A stretch of DNA of 64,000 bases. Source: Pseudomonadota bacterium (GTDB taxonomy: Bacteria > Pseudomonadota > Gammaproteobacteria > Burkholderiales > Thiobacillaceae). Location of the stretch: assembly GCA_021820845.1 (NCBI GenBank), contig JAKADC010000003.1, positions 1-64,000 of the forward strand, read 5' to 3'. A program made the translations under genes and the position numbers. Positions 28,601-35,886 of this stretch are shown one piece after another. Below the pieces are notes generated by a model. That model had not been told where the DNA came from, searched no databases, and saw only the letters and a program-made list of their open reading frames with translations. Within the stretch, counting starts at the first letter, position 1. Every line of letters starts with the position of its first letter.

Positions 28601-29354
28601 ACACCATCAGGTAGGTCGAGTTGTACCAGTCGGCCGATTCGGGGACGTCGGTCTGCTCGCCCCATACCTGCGGGGACGACGGCGGCAGGTCGCAGTACCA
28701 GTCGTAGAACGAGCCGCACACGCCGCCGATCAGCGACATGTAGCGGCTGCCCGCCGCGTAGCTCACCATCGACATGGCGGGGATCGGCGAGAACCCATAG
28801 ATGCGGTCGGGGCCGAATTCCTTGATGGTGAAGACGTTGGAGGCGGCGATGATTTCGGTCACCTCGTCCCACGTGGCGCGCACGAACCCGCCCTGGCCGC
28901 GCACCGACTTGTAGCGCCGGGCCTTCTCGCTGTCCTGGCTGATCGATTTCCAGGCGGCGACCGGGTCCATGGTCTTGCGGGCCTCGCGCCACATTTCCAT
29001 CAGGCGCCCGCGGATCAACGGATATTTGACGCGTTGCGCCGAATACACGTACCAGGAATAGCTGGCGCCGCGCGGGCAGCCGCGGGGCTCGTGGTTCGGC
29101 AGATCGGCGCGGGTGCGCGGATAGTCGGTTTGCTGGAGCTCCCAGGTGATCAGGCCGTTCTTGACGTAGATGCGCCAGCTGCACGAACCGGTGCAGTTCA
29201 CCCCGTGGGTGGAGCGCACGATCTTGTCCTGCTGCCAGCGGCTGCGGTAGGCGTTCTCCCAGCTGCGGTCCTCGTTGCTGACGGCGCCGTGGCCGTTGGA
29301 AAACTCGGCAACGGTTTTCTTGAAGAAGGTCAGTCGGTCGAGAAAATGGCTCAT
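25653..29354 (-). CDS. narG: Respiratory nitrate reductase alpha subunit
   Basis: Catalytic molybdenum bis-MGD subunit of membrane-bound nitrate reductase, 1233 residues, cytoplasmic side. The N-terminal [4Fe-4S] FS0 site is STHGVNCTGSCSWRIY near residue 48, with the His ligand typical of NarG. The molybdenum-ligand region is DWYNSTYLMVWGSNVPQTRT near residue 240 and contains the expected aspartate shortly after. RWGQSGAWNLEMRDSY and NHWYHNDMIYRGIMNLLMMCG are further signatures. GGAGCACC lies before the ATG. It follows narK2 by 112 bp. Confidence 0.98.
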   Translation of the reverse strand: MSHFLDRLTFFKKTVAEFSNGHGAVSNEDRSWENAYRSRWQQDKIVRSTHGVNCTGSCSWRIYVKNGLITWELQQTDYPRTRADLPNHEPRGCPRGASYSWYVYSAQRVKYPLIRGRLMEMWREARKTMDPVAAWKSISQDSEKARRYKSVRGQGGFVRATWDEVTEIIAASNVFTIKEFGPDRIYGFSPIPAMSMVSYAAGSRYMSLIGGVCGSFYDWYCDLPPSSPQVWGEQTDVPESADWYNSTYLMVWGSNVPQTRTPDAHFYTEVRYKGTKTVAVSSDFGEMVKFGDIWLAPRQGTDAALALAMGHVILTEFHARNRSEYFDSYCRQYNDFPMLVMLKDHEGSLVADRYLRASDLVGNLGQDNNPEWKTVLYDENTGYLVAPNGSIGFRWGQSGAWNLEMRDSYSNKDVKPQLTLLGSHDAVVEVALPYFGGDDHPELLGRNLPVKVISVGGKDVHVATVYDLTLANYGVDRGLGGPNVATSYDDDMPYTPAWAEKHCGVPRADIITVAREFADNADKTLGKSMVILGAALNHWYHNDMIYRGIMNLLMMCGCIGQSGGGWAHYVGQEKLRPQTGWAPLAFGLDWHRPPRQMNSTSFFYAHTSQWRHEKLAASEILSPTANKTLGDYRLIDFNVRAERMGWLPSAPQLETNPLDITRAADAAGIDPVKYAVEQIKSGALKFSCEDPDNPKNFPRNLFVWRSNLLGSSGKGHEYFLKYLLGTQNAVLGPDLGELGEAKPKEVVWHDKGAEGKLDLLVTLDFRMSTTCLYSDIVLPSATWYEKDDLNTSDMHPFIHPLSEAVQPLWESRSDWEIYKTIARKFSELAATHLGTQKDLVLTPLMHDTPSELGQSLGVRDWKKGEIDPIPGKTMPTMTVVTRDYGDTYKKFTALGPLMTKVGNGGKGIAWNTEVEVQQLAELNYTVTEEGVSKGLPKIESAIDACEVVLMLAPETNGHVAVKAWEALSKITGRDHTHLAIPREDDKIRFRDIQAQPRKIISSPTWSGLESEHVSYNAGFTNVHELIPWRTVTGRQQFYQDHTWMLDFGEGLCVYKPPVDTKTIAPLLGKKPNGHHELVLNWITPHQKWGIHSTYTDNLRMLTLSRGGPHVWVSEIEAKQAGLVDNDWVEVFNVNGTLTARVVVSQRVPKGMCLMYHAQEKIINVPGAEVSGFRGGIHNSVTRTITKPTHMIGGYAQLAYGFNYYGTVGSNRDEYVIVRKMKQVDWMEGPLAER

Positions 29355-29466
29355 GTCATGGTGCTCCTATTTCAATTTCGTTTTGTCTGCGAAATTCCCG
29401 AGGGAATCGCTCGAAGAAGACAAGGCGCATCCGGCTTCTTCGCGCACTTCGCAAGCGATCCGCGTC

Positions 29467-31077
29467 TCACGGATTCTTGATGTAGGCGTTCTTGCGCAGG
29501 TAGAACCACCAGTTCAGCACCAGGCATACGGCGTAAAAGACCGCGAAGCCGTACATCGCGTTTTCCGGCGTGCCGGCCTTGATCTGGTTCTTGATCACCT
29601 CGGGCGCGATGAACGAGCCGTAGGCGGCGACTGCGGACGTCCAGCCGAGGACGGGACCGGCCTGCACGCGGTCGAAGATCACGCCGACGGTGCGGAAGGT
29701 CGAGCCGTTGCCGATGCCGGTGGCGGCGAAGAGCACGACGAAGACGACGAGGAACTGGGTGAAATACGCCTCGGGCGTGGCCGAGTGGTAGGCCTGCATC
29801 ATGACCCAGCCGGCGTAAGCCGAGGCGACGACCATCACCGCCGAAATGATCTGGGTGACGATGGAGCCGCCGACCTTGTCCGCGATCCAGCCTCCGACGG
29901 GACGGATCAGGGCACCGACGAAGGGACCGATCCACGCATAGGTCAGCGCCGAGGGCGCGTGCGGATTCTTCGCGTGCTCCCACGCGCCGGTGACGGCATT
30001 GAACGTGTGGGTGTCGCCGAAAATGACCGTGATCGAGAGCGGCAGTGCCATCGAGAAGCCGATGAACGAGCCGAAGGTGACCAGGTAGAGCGCCGTCAGC
30101 GACCAGGTGTGTCGGTTGCGGAAAATGGCGAACTGCTTGGCGATGTTCTCCTTCATCGGCCCGAATGCGGCGAGTTTCAGGATCACCAGGGTGACGATGA
30201 TGATGAGGGGCATCGCCACCCACATGTTGAGCAGCCCGAGCCCGGTCGGCGCAGGCAGGTAGAGATAGAGGCCGCCGATGGCGGGAACGAAGACGAGCGT
30301 GTAGAGCCAGGTCACCTTGATGAAGGCCGAGAACGTGTGGTTCCCGTCGGGCGACACCGGCAAGAGGTTGTTCATGCCGAACCACGCGAGGATGCCGAGC
30401 GGGACCAGCGACAGCACCCAGGTGAGACCGGCGTTCTGGATGTAGGTCGGGGTGCCGGCGAGAATCTTTCCGAAGATCCAGCCGCTGTCCTTCACCAGGG
30501 TCATCGGTTCGCCGCCCAGCGCCCCGAACACGCCTGCCGTCATCACGAGCGGGATGAGGATTTGCATGGTGGTGACGCCGAAGTTGCCGAGCCCGGCGTT
30601 GATTCCCAGCGCGGTCCCCTGGAGGCGCTTGGGGAAGAAGGTGCTGATGTTCGACATCGAACTCGCGAAGTTGCCGCCGCCCACGCCTGACCACAGCGCC
30701 ATCAGCTGGAACGTCCACAGCGGCCAGTCGGGATGCTGAAGGACGATGCCGGTTCCGATCACCGGCGCCAGCAGCATCGAGGTCGTGAGGAAGATGACGT
30801 TGCGTCCGCCTGCCAGGCGGATGAAGAACGACGACGGGATGCGCATCGTCGCGCCGGCGAGGCCCGAGATCGCGGTCAGCGTGAACAATTGATCCTGGGT
30901 GAAGGGAAAGCCGAGGTTGGACATCTGCACGGTGATGATTCCCCACATCAGCCATACCGCGAAACCGCACAGCAGCGCGGGCACCGAAATCCACAGGTTG
31001 CGATAGGCGACCTTCTTGCCGGTCGTTTCCCAGAACGTCTGGTCTTCCGGATTCCATTCCTTGATATTGATAGACAT
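29467..31077 (-). CDS. narK2: Nitrate/nitrite transporter, NarK2 type
   Basis: Major-facilitator protein of 536 residues. Twelve or more membrane helices include the nitrate-signature regions GNFGVTTMQILIPLVM near residue 160 and GIGNGSTFRTVGVIF near 450, with the motif arginine in FTLTAISGLAGATMRIPSSFF near 70. NarK2-type carriers exchange nitrate for nitrite across the inner membrane. It lies 23 bp after a second, shorter NarK, giving narK1-narK2-narGHJI, the order I recall for Thiobacillus denitrificans. The ATG at 31077 is used; the upstream frame belongs to shadow coding. Confidence 0.92.
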   Translation of the reverse strand: MSINIKEWNPEDQTFWETTGKKVAYRNLWISVPALLCGFAVWLMWGIITVQMSNLGFPFTQDQLFTLTAISGLAGATMRIPSSFFIRLAGGRNVIFLTTSMLLAPVIGTGIVLQHPDWPLWTFQLMALWSGVGGGNFASSMSNISTFFPKRLQGTALGINAGLGNFGVTTMQILIPLVMTAGVFGALGGEPMTLVKDSGWIFGKILAGTPTYIQNAGLTWVLSLVPLGILAWFGMNNLLPVSPDGNHTFSAFIKVTWLYTLVFVPAIGGLYLYLPAPTGLGLLNMWVAMPLIIIVTLVILKLAAFGPMKENIAKQFAIFRNRHTWSLTALYLVTFGSFIGFSMALPLSITVIFGDTHTFNAVTGAWEHAKNPHAPSALTYAWIGPFVGALIRPVGGWIADKVGGSIVTQIISAVMVVASAYAGWVMMQAYHSATPEAYFTQFLVVFVVLFAATGIGNGSTFRTVGVIFDRVQAGPVLGWTSAVAAYGSFIAPEVIKNQIKAGTPENAMYGFAVFYAVCLVLNWWFYLRKNAYIKNP

Positions 31078-31100
31078 TGCGCGCTCCTGAAGATCAGAAA

Positions 31101-32354
31101 TTATTCGAGGGTGTCGATCGCAGAGGTCCGGATCACCGGCACCTTGCGCACCTCGGTCAGATACATCCAGATGAGGGAAACCCACGTGATGCCGTACAGC
31201 AGCATGAAGATGCCGCTGCTGATGCCGGTGAGGTCGACGATGGCGCCGAACAGGATGGGGAGGATGAAGCCGCCGAGGCCGCCCATCAGCCCGACGATGC
31301 CCGAGACGACGCCGATGTTGTCGGGGTATTCATCGGAGATGTACTTGAAGACCGACGCCTTGCCGAACGCCCACGACAGGCCGAGGATGAACAGAAGCGC
31401 CGTGAACACCCAGACGTTGAGGCCGATGTGCAGCGCGAATTCGCCCTTGGCGGTCTGGATGACCATGTCGGTCTGCGGGTAGGACAGCAGGAACAGGCAG
31501 ATCCACGATATCCACATCACCCACCAGGTGAGGCGATGCGCGCCCACCTTGTCCGAGATCCAGCCGCCCACCGCTCGCATCACGCCGCCGGGAAGCGAGA
31601 AGCAGGCCGCCATCAGCGCAGCGGTCTTGATGGAGAAGCCGTATTCGGTAATGAAATACTTGGTCAGCCAGAGCGATAGCGCGACGTAGCCGCCGAACAC
31701 GATCGAGTAATACTGCGAGAGCTTCCAGACGTTAGGATCCTTCAGCGCGAGGAGCTGCTCCCTGAAGGTGACTTGCCCCGGCACGTGGTGCTTCGTGTCC
31801 GTGTAGGTGAAGATCCAGAACAGGATGGCCATGAGCAGCATGGCCACGGCGTACACGTGCGCCACCGACTGCCAGCCGTAGGCCACGACGAGCGTCGGCG
31901 CGACGAACTTGGTCAGCGCCGCGCCCGAGTTGCCCGCGCCGAAAATGCCCATGGCGAACCCCTGCCGTTTTTTGGGGAACCAGCGCGCCACGTAGGCGAT
32001 GCCGACGGAAAACGATCCGCCGGCCACGCCCACGAACAGCGCCAGGAACAGGAAGTGCCAGTAGGCGGTCGCGTAGCCGATCAGCCAGATCGGAACGACC
32101 GTCGCGACCATCAAAACGAAGAAGACGATGCGTCCACCGAACTTGTCGGTCCACATGCCGAGCGGCAGACGAATGAGCGAGCCGGTCAGGATCGGCGTCG
32201 CCACGAGGATGCCGAACTCCGTCTCGTTCAGGTTCAGCAAGGCCTTGATGGGGATGCCGATGACGGCGAACATCATCCAGATGGCAAAGCAGACCGTGAA
32301 GGCTAGGGTACTCAGGGTAAGCACCGAAACCTGCTTCTGGGTATGGGTTGCCAT
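31101..32354 (-). CDS. narK: Nitrate transporter, NarK1 type
   Basis: Major-facilitator protein of 417 residues with twelve helices. Nitrate-signature segments are GIFGAGNSGAALTKFVAP near residue 140 and GGLGGFILPILFG near 365; RLPLGMWTDKFGGR near 62 is the general MFS loop. The short NarK1 type is thought to import nitrate with protons, starting respiration before nitrite has built up. AAAGGAGG lies ideally before the ATG. It heads the leftward nar cluster and shares a 390-bp control region with a divergent cytochrome c gene. Confidence 0.93.
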   Translation of the reverse strand: MATHTQKQVSVLTLSTLAFTVCFAIWMMFAVIGIPIKALLNLNETEFGILVATPILTGSLIRLPLGMWTDKFGGRIVFFVLMVATVVPIWLIGYATAYWHFLFLALFVGVAGGSFSVGIAYVARWFPKKRQGFAMGIFGAGNSGAALTKFVAPTLVVAYGWQSVAHVYAVAMLLMAILFWIFTYTDTKHHVPGQVTFREQLLALKDPNVWKLSQYYSIVFGGYVALSLWLTKYFITEYGFSIKTAALMAACFSLPGGVMRAVGGWISDKVGAHRLTWWVMWISWICLFLLSYPQTDMVIQTAKGEFALHIGLNVWVFTALLFILGLSWAFGKASVFKYISDEYPDNIGVVSGIVGLMGGLGGFILPILFGAIVDLTGISSGIFMLLYGITWVSLIWMYLTEVRKVPVIRTSAIDTLE

Positions 32355-32464
32355 GCTGCCTCCTTTACCTGTATTCCAGATGGGTTTATCTGAAATGGTG
32401 AACGCAGTGTATGCGTCCGGCAGGAGAAAAAAAGACCGTCTTCGACCGGAAAAAAGAGGCGGAC

Positions 32465-32480
32465 TACCTCCAAAGGGGTA
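32465..32480. promoter_or_regulatory. NarL/NarP-type 7-2-7 binding site
   Basis: TACCTCC, two A, then AGGGGTA. The second heptamer fits the E. coli NarL consensus complement AKRRGTA exactly and the first differs from TACYYMT only in its last base, with the 2-bp spacing NarL and NarP prefer. A direct copy of AGGGGTA follows at 32483-32489. A narXL pair is encoded in this window at 43.2-45.8 kb. Confidence 0.6.
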
Positions 32481-32591
32481 GAAGGGGTATCAGCACAAAT
32501 ACATGATTGGAAAGGAATATTTCGTCACGCGGACGAGTTGTATCGCGACGTGCTACTAATTGGGAGTAGTGCTTGGGCGGCAGGGGCGAGA

Positions 32592-32598
32592 TACCTCC
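32592..32598. promoter_or_regulatory. NarL-type heptamer TACCTCC
   Basis: A third copy of the heptamer family, 153 bp before the cytochrome c start codon. A single heptamer occurs often by chance; the support comes from its clustering with the 7-2-7 site. Confidence 0.3.
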
Positions 32599-32744
32599 CT
32601 CCGTGCTATATTTTGCACCTATGACGAGGCCCGACGATCCGGGTCGACAGCTCCGGATGCCTCGCCCCGCCCGTGTGGGAGGCTGCGCACCGCTTGCGCA
32701 CACGCGGAAACCCTCAACTTTCATCTGTAAAACAGGAAATTCAA

Positions 32745-33215
32745 ATGAAGAAGACATCACTCGTACTGGCCCTTTCACTCGCGGCTTTGCTGGGCGCCTG
32801 CGGCAAGCAGGAAAGCGCACCTCCCGAGGCCGCCGCCCCTGCACCCGAAGCAGCGGCTCCCGCGGCGCCGGCCGCCGCCCCTGAGGCGGCAGCTCCGGCA
32901 CCGGCCACGGAGGAAAAGCATGACGAGACGGCGCAGAACGGCTCGGGCGACGAGAACGAGGTCGGCAAGAAAGTGTTCGGCGCCGTCTGCTCGATGTGCC
33001 ACGCCTCGGGTGCAGCGGGCGCGCCCAAGTTCGGCAACAAGGACGAGTGGGGTCCGCGCATCGCCCAGGGCATGGATGTTCTTTACAAGCACGCGCTCGA
33101 AGGGTTTACGGGCAATAAAGGCCAGATGCCCGCTCGCGGCGGCAATCCCAAGCTCACGGACGACGAAGTGAAGGCCGCTGTGAACTACATGGTCGACAAG
33201 GCCAAGAACGGCTGA
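32745..33215 (+). CDS. Cytochrome c5-like lipoprotein
   Basis: A 156-residue c-type cytochrome. A lipobox LLGAC (Cys19) ends the signal peptide. An Ala/Pro/Glu-rich tether of about 35 residues (repeats of EAAAPA) leads to a small cytochrome c domain with heme site CSMCH at residues 82-86 and a likely axial Met128 in GQMPARGG. It should sit on the periplasmic face of a membrane by its lipid and swing to exchange electrons. It is divergent from narK and ends at an intrinsic terminator. The partner is unknown; a denitrification reductase or cytochrome bc1 is possible. Confidence 0.9.
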   Translation: MKKTSLVLALSLAALLGACGKQESAPPEAAAPAPEAAAPAAPAAAPEAAAPAPATEEKHDETAQNGSGDENEVGKKVFGAVCSMCHASGAAGAPKFGNKDEWGPRIAQGMDVLYKHALEGFTGNKGQMPARGGNPKLTDDEVKAAVNYMVDKAKNG

Positions 33216-33266
33216 CCAGGCCCGACAAGCACAAGCTGAGAACGGCCGGGGTTGCCTCGGCCGACG

Positions 33267-33295
33267 AAGGGGGAGAGCGCATCTCCCCCTTTTTT
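33267..33295 (+). terminator. Intrinsic terminator of the cytochrome c gene
   Basis: AGGGGGAGA, a five-base loop GCGCA and TCTCCCCCT form a perfect 9-bp stem (33268-33290), running into six T. It lies 52 bp after the cytochrome c stop and touches the end of the converging NosL-like gene at 33294. Confidence 0.9.
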
Positions 33296-33908
33296 ATGGT
33301 GCGGCGTCCGCGGAATGATGATGCCTGGCGCCGCCCAGCGACTGCAGCACTTGAGGGGTGACGTCCGCGGCGCTCAGTACGGTGCCGCCGTGACGACGGC
33401 TAAAGTCCGTCGCCGCGCCGCGGCTTTCGAACGCCGGCAGGTCGGCTTTGCGCATCGGGCCTGCTGCGTTCGAGCCCAGGACGAAGGCTGCCTGTCCCGC
33501 GTCGATCCATCGACCGCTTTCAAGGTCGCGAACGTAGCTGACCGCGACGTCGTTGAACGTATAGCGGCGGTCGTAATGGTCGACGCGCTGGAGGAAGTCG
33601 AACAGGTTGATCGGCGAATCGAAGAAATGGGTCGCCCCGTCCTTGAAAATCACCTGCGCGGCCCAGCGCGGAAAGCGTGCCGGGTACATGCCGCACACGG
33701 GGCAGCGGGCACTGGCGGGTATCGGCCGTGGCGCGTACATCGCCAGGCCTGAAGAGGGGTCATAGGGGGTCGCGGGCGCGACGATGCAGAGATCGTTCCT
33801 GAACGAATCGATTTCGTGTGCCGGTTGTCCGTCGGCGAGCAGCAACAGGGACGCGGCGAGTGCGATCGTCGTTCCGCCCGACAGCAGCCGTCCAACCGCT
33901 CGCGCCAT
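33294..33908 (-). CDS. NosL-like copper-site protein (CPVCGM type)
   Basis: A 204-residue exported protein: hydrophobic signal or anchor (TTIALAASLLLLADG) and a NosL domain starting at RCPVCGMYPARFPRWAAQVIFKDG near residue 68, then FFDSPINLFDFL. The Cys-x-x-Cys-Gly-Met motif probably binds copper. It is the last gene of the nos run, overlapping the TumE-like gene by the ATGA motif. A second, canonical NosL lipoprotein lies upstream at 34545, so the operon has two divergent NosL types. This one could deliver copper to NosZ or to another site. Confidence 0.8.
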   Translation of the reverse strand: MARAVGRLLSGGTTIALAASLLLLADGQPAHEIDSFRNDLCIVAPATPYDPSSGLAMYAPRPIPASARCPVCGMYPARFPRWAAQVIFKDGATHFFDSPINLFDFLQRVDHYDRRYTFNDVAVSYVRDLESGRWIDAGQAAFVLGSNAAGPMRKADLPAFESRGAATDFSRRHGGTVLSAADVTPQVLQSLGGARHHHSADAAP

Positions 33909-34273
33909 CAGCCAATATCCTTGGCTCCGAGCATCGGGTCGTCCAGCAAGGCCTGGACCAGGCGGCGCAGATTGTCTTCAGGGGAGGCGTCGAGGCGCGT
34001 GACCGGGTCGGCGACGACACTGCCCGCGGCGTCGTGGAAATGATTGGGGAAGGTCGCAAGCCCGGGATGCATCGGCGCCGTGTCGATGCCGGATTCCGCG
34101 TCGCCGTAATTCCAGCGCAGCGAATAGGCGTCGGATGCGGCGTAGCGCACATCGAGCGTCACGCCGTTTCGAAGGCGCACGATCAGCGCGTCCTGCTTGT
34201 GTTCGACCGGCCCCTCGATGTCCTCCGGAAAGGCTTCCTCGATCGCCGAACCGAGTTCGAGGTGAAAGTTCAT
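33908..34273 (-). CDS. TumE-like (DUF6516-type) small protein
   Basis: A 121-residue protein whose core, YSLRWNYGDAESGIDTAPMH near residue 50 followed by ATFPNHFHD, resembles the toxin-antitoxin TumE/DUF6516 pattern of an aromatic-rich strand, an APxHP motif and a PxHxH motif. The call rests on remembered pattern only. It overlaps both neighbours by 4 bp (ATGA), between a 90-residue protein and the terminal NosL-like gene, so it would be translated with the nos operon. A toxin role inside a respiratory operon would be unusual. Confidence 0.55.
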   Translation of the reverse strand: MNFHLELGSAIEEAFPEDIEGPVEHKQDALIVRLRNGVTLDVRYAASDAYSLRWNYGDAESGIDTAPMHPGLATFPNHFHDAAGSVVADPVTRLDASPEDNLRRLVQALLDDPMLGAKDIG

Positions 34274-34542
34274 TTTTGGTTGGCCTCCTTCAGTCGCTCC
34301 GTGAGCGACGCGCGGGCTGTCTCGCGGGTGTCTGCGAGAATCCGCGCAGCGAGATAGTGCTCATAGGCAGGGTGCTCGGCCAGCTCGCCCGCCTGGATGC
34401 GCTGCAGGAGCGCCGTCTCGTCTTCGACGCCGTGAAGGTCGAGAATGGTGCGCCGGTTTTCCCGGAGCTCGTAGGTCAGCCGCGACAATTGCTCGATTTC
34501 GGTTGCCGTGTCGAAGTCGACGTAATCAAAAAAGCCCGCCAT
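34270..34542 (-). CDS. Small uncharacterised protein paired with the TumE-like gene
   Basis: A 90-residue, acidic, mainly helical protein (FFDYVDFDTATEIEQLSRLT, then LAARILADTRETARASL) that I do not recognise. The ATG at 34542 is preferred (AGGAAA ten bases upstream); a GTG at 34548 overlapping the nosL stop is the alternative. It overlaps the TumE-like gene by ATGA. Position suggests an antitoxin-like partner or an accessory nos gene, but nothing in the sequence decides. Confidence 0.6.
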   Translation of the reverse strand: MAGFFDYVDFDTATEIEQLSRLTYELRENRRTILDLHGVEDETALLQRIQAGELAEHPAYEHYLAARILADTRETARASLTERLKEANQK

Positions 34543-34544
34543 GG

Positions 34545-35066
34545 TCACATTTTCCTGTCGTTAAGAACACCGCCGTCCAGCACGACCATGTCGGGTGTGA
34601 TATCCCCGAACCGGTAGACCTTGCCGCCGTATTGTGCGGAAAATTTCGTCGCGTCCTGCTGCAGCGCAAAACTGGCGATCGTCGGCCCCATCGACCCTTC
34701 CCGCTTGCTGCCATAAACGTAAAATGCGCTTCGGGCGTCGATCCAGTGTCCGCGCGGTTCATCCCAGGGTGTCTTGCCCATGTCCTGGACGAAGATGCCG
34801 CGCACCTTCCTGACTTCTTCCGGGGTCAGATAGACGTGGAACATTTCGATGGTGTCGCAGAAGAAGTCCGGCTCGTTCTGTCCCGCGTAGAAGATTTGCG
34901 CCTTGGGCCCCGGATAGTCGGCGAGCAGCATGCCGTCGAGCGTGCAGGACGTGCTGCGGTCGAAGTCCTGCGGCGTCGCCGTCGCGGTGTCGGCCGACCG
35001 TCCGCAGCCGACCAGCGCGGCCCCCGCGAGGATGGAAACGATCAAGGTGCGTCGAAAAGGCGTCAT
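34545..35066 (-). CDS. nosL: Nitrous oxide reductase accessory lipoprotein NosL
   Basis: A 173-residue copper chaperone for NosZ maturation. The signal peptide ends at the lipobox ALVGC near residue 21. STSCTLDGMLLADYPGPKAQI near 38 (read in two parts) is the classic NosL copper-binding stretch, followed by FFCDTIEMFHVYL and GHWIDARSAFYVYGS. It overlaps nosY by ATGA and is followed by the small gene pair and a second NosL-like gene. Confidence 0.93.
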   Translation of the reverse strand: MTPFRRTLIVSILAGAALVGCGRSADTATATPQDFDRSTSCTLDGMLLADYPGPKAQIFYAGQNEPDFFCDTIEMFHVYLTPEEVRKVRGIFVQDMGKTPWDEPRGHWIDARSAFYVYGSKREGSMGPTIASFALQQDATKFSAQYGGKVYRFGDITPDMVVLDGGVLNDRKM

Positions 35067-35878
35067 TTACGGAATCTCCAGGTTGCAATCCACAGGGGCA
35101 ACGCGATCCAGGCGAGCATCACGAGGCCCAGCAGCCAGGGGTCGGCGAGTGCGCTGGGAAAAACGGTCGCCAGGCCGTACATCGTGCGAATGTCGTTCAT
35201 GGAAAAGATGTTGAGGATGCGGAACACGTCGGCCGGGTTTGCCAGCAGCAGATACGGAAAGACATCGCCGCCCCACTGGCCGCCGGTGACGACCAGCGCG
35301 CCGAGCAGCAGAAGATCGAATACCAGCACGAAAAAGAACCAGGTCGCAATCGCGAGGCCCGACGCCCGGGTGCGGTCGGCGGCGAATACCGACAGCATCA
35401 CCGCCAGGCTCAGGAAGGCGCAGCCGAGGAGCACCGAACTGAGCATGAAGCCGGCGTAATGGAACAGGGCGTTGAGATCGAGACTGGCTGACAGCACGAC
35501 CGCCACCAGCCCGAACCCGGCAACGGTCGAGAACGTCAGCGCCGCGGCGAGGCCGAAATATTTTCCGAGCAGAAGCTCGAGGCGGGTGATCGGCATCGAG
35601 AGCAGCAGGTCGAGCGATCCGCGTTCGCGTTCGCCGACGATGGCGTCGAAGCCGAGCACCAGTGCGATCAGGGGGATCAGGTAGATGACCAGGCTCACGA
35701 GGCTCGCGATGGTGACATCGATCGAGCGAAAGCCGACGGAACCTTGCTGCGCTGCGCCGAAATAGGCGATGACCAGCGCGAAGGCGGTGAAGACCAGCGC
35801 CACGGCCAGCACCCAGCGATTGCGGATGCGGTCCCAGAATTCCTTGCTGGCGATGGTGGCGATCTGTGCGATTTCCAT
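35063..35878 (-). CDS. nosY: Nitrous oxide reductase maturation ABC permease NosY
   Basis: Inner-membrane permease of 271 residues, about six helices, that with NosF and NosD supplies sulfur-containing material or otherwise completes the CuZ site of NosZ. The N-terminus IATIASKEFWDRIRNRWVLAV and the motif VGERERGSLDLLLSMPITR near residue 90 are family features. The ATG at 35878, eight bases after the nosF stop, gives the normal length; the longer upstream frame is spurious. It overlaps nosL by ATGA. Confidence 0.93.
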   Translation of the reverse strand: MEIAQIATIASKEFWDRIRNRWVLAVALVFTAFALVIAYFGAAQQGSVGFRSIDVTIASLVSLVIYLIPLIALVLGFDAIVGERERGSLDLLLSMPITRLELLLGKYFGLAAALTFSTVAGFGLVAVVLSASLDLNALFHYAGFMLSSVLLGCAFLSLAVMLSVFAADRTRASGLAIATWFFFVLVFDLLLLGALVVTGGQWGGDVFPYLLLANPADVFRILNIFSMNDIRTMYGLATVFPSALADPWLLGLVMLAWIALPLWIATWRFRK

Positions 35879-35886
35879 GGCGCCTC

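Larger units (their letters stand above)
32355..32744. promoter_or_regulatory. Divergent control region between narK and the cytochrome c gene
   Basis: No gene is seen in these 390 bp. The region is less GC-rich than its surroundings and holds a NarL-type 7-2-7 site (32465-32480), further heptamers (32483-32489 and 32592-32598) and an imperfect palindrome CTACT-N7-AGTAG around 32552-32568. I found no convincing FNR box. It should carry the promoters of both divergent units. Confidence 0.6.

Noticed and set aside
25078-29184. A 1368-codon leftward frame overlapping narG and narH
   Set aside because: Runs in another frame of the same strand as narG, with Arg-rich composition; narG and narH carry all expected cofactor motifs.
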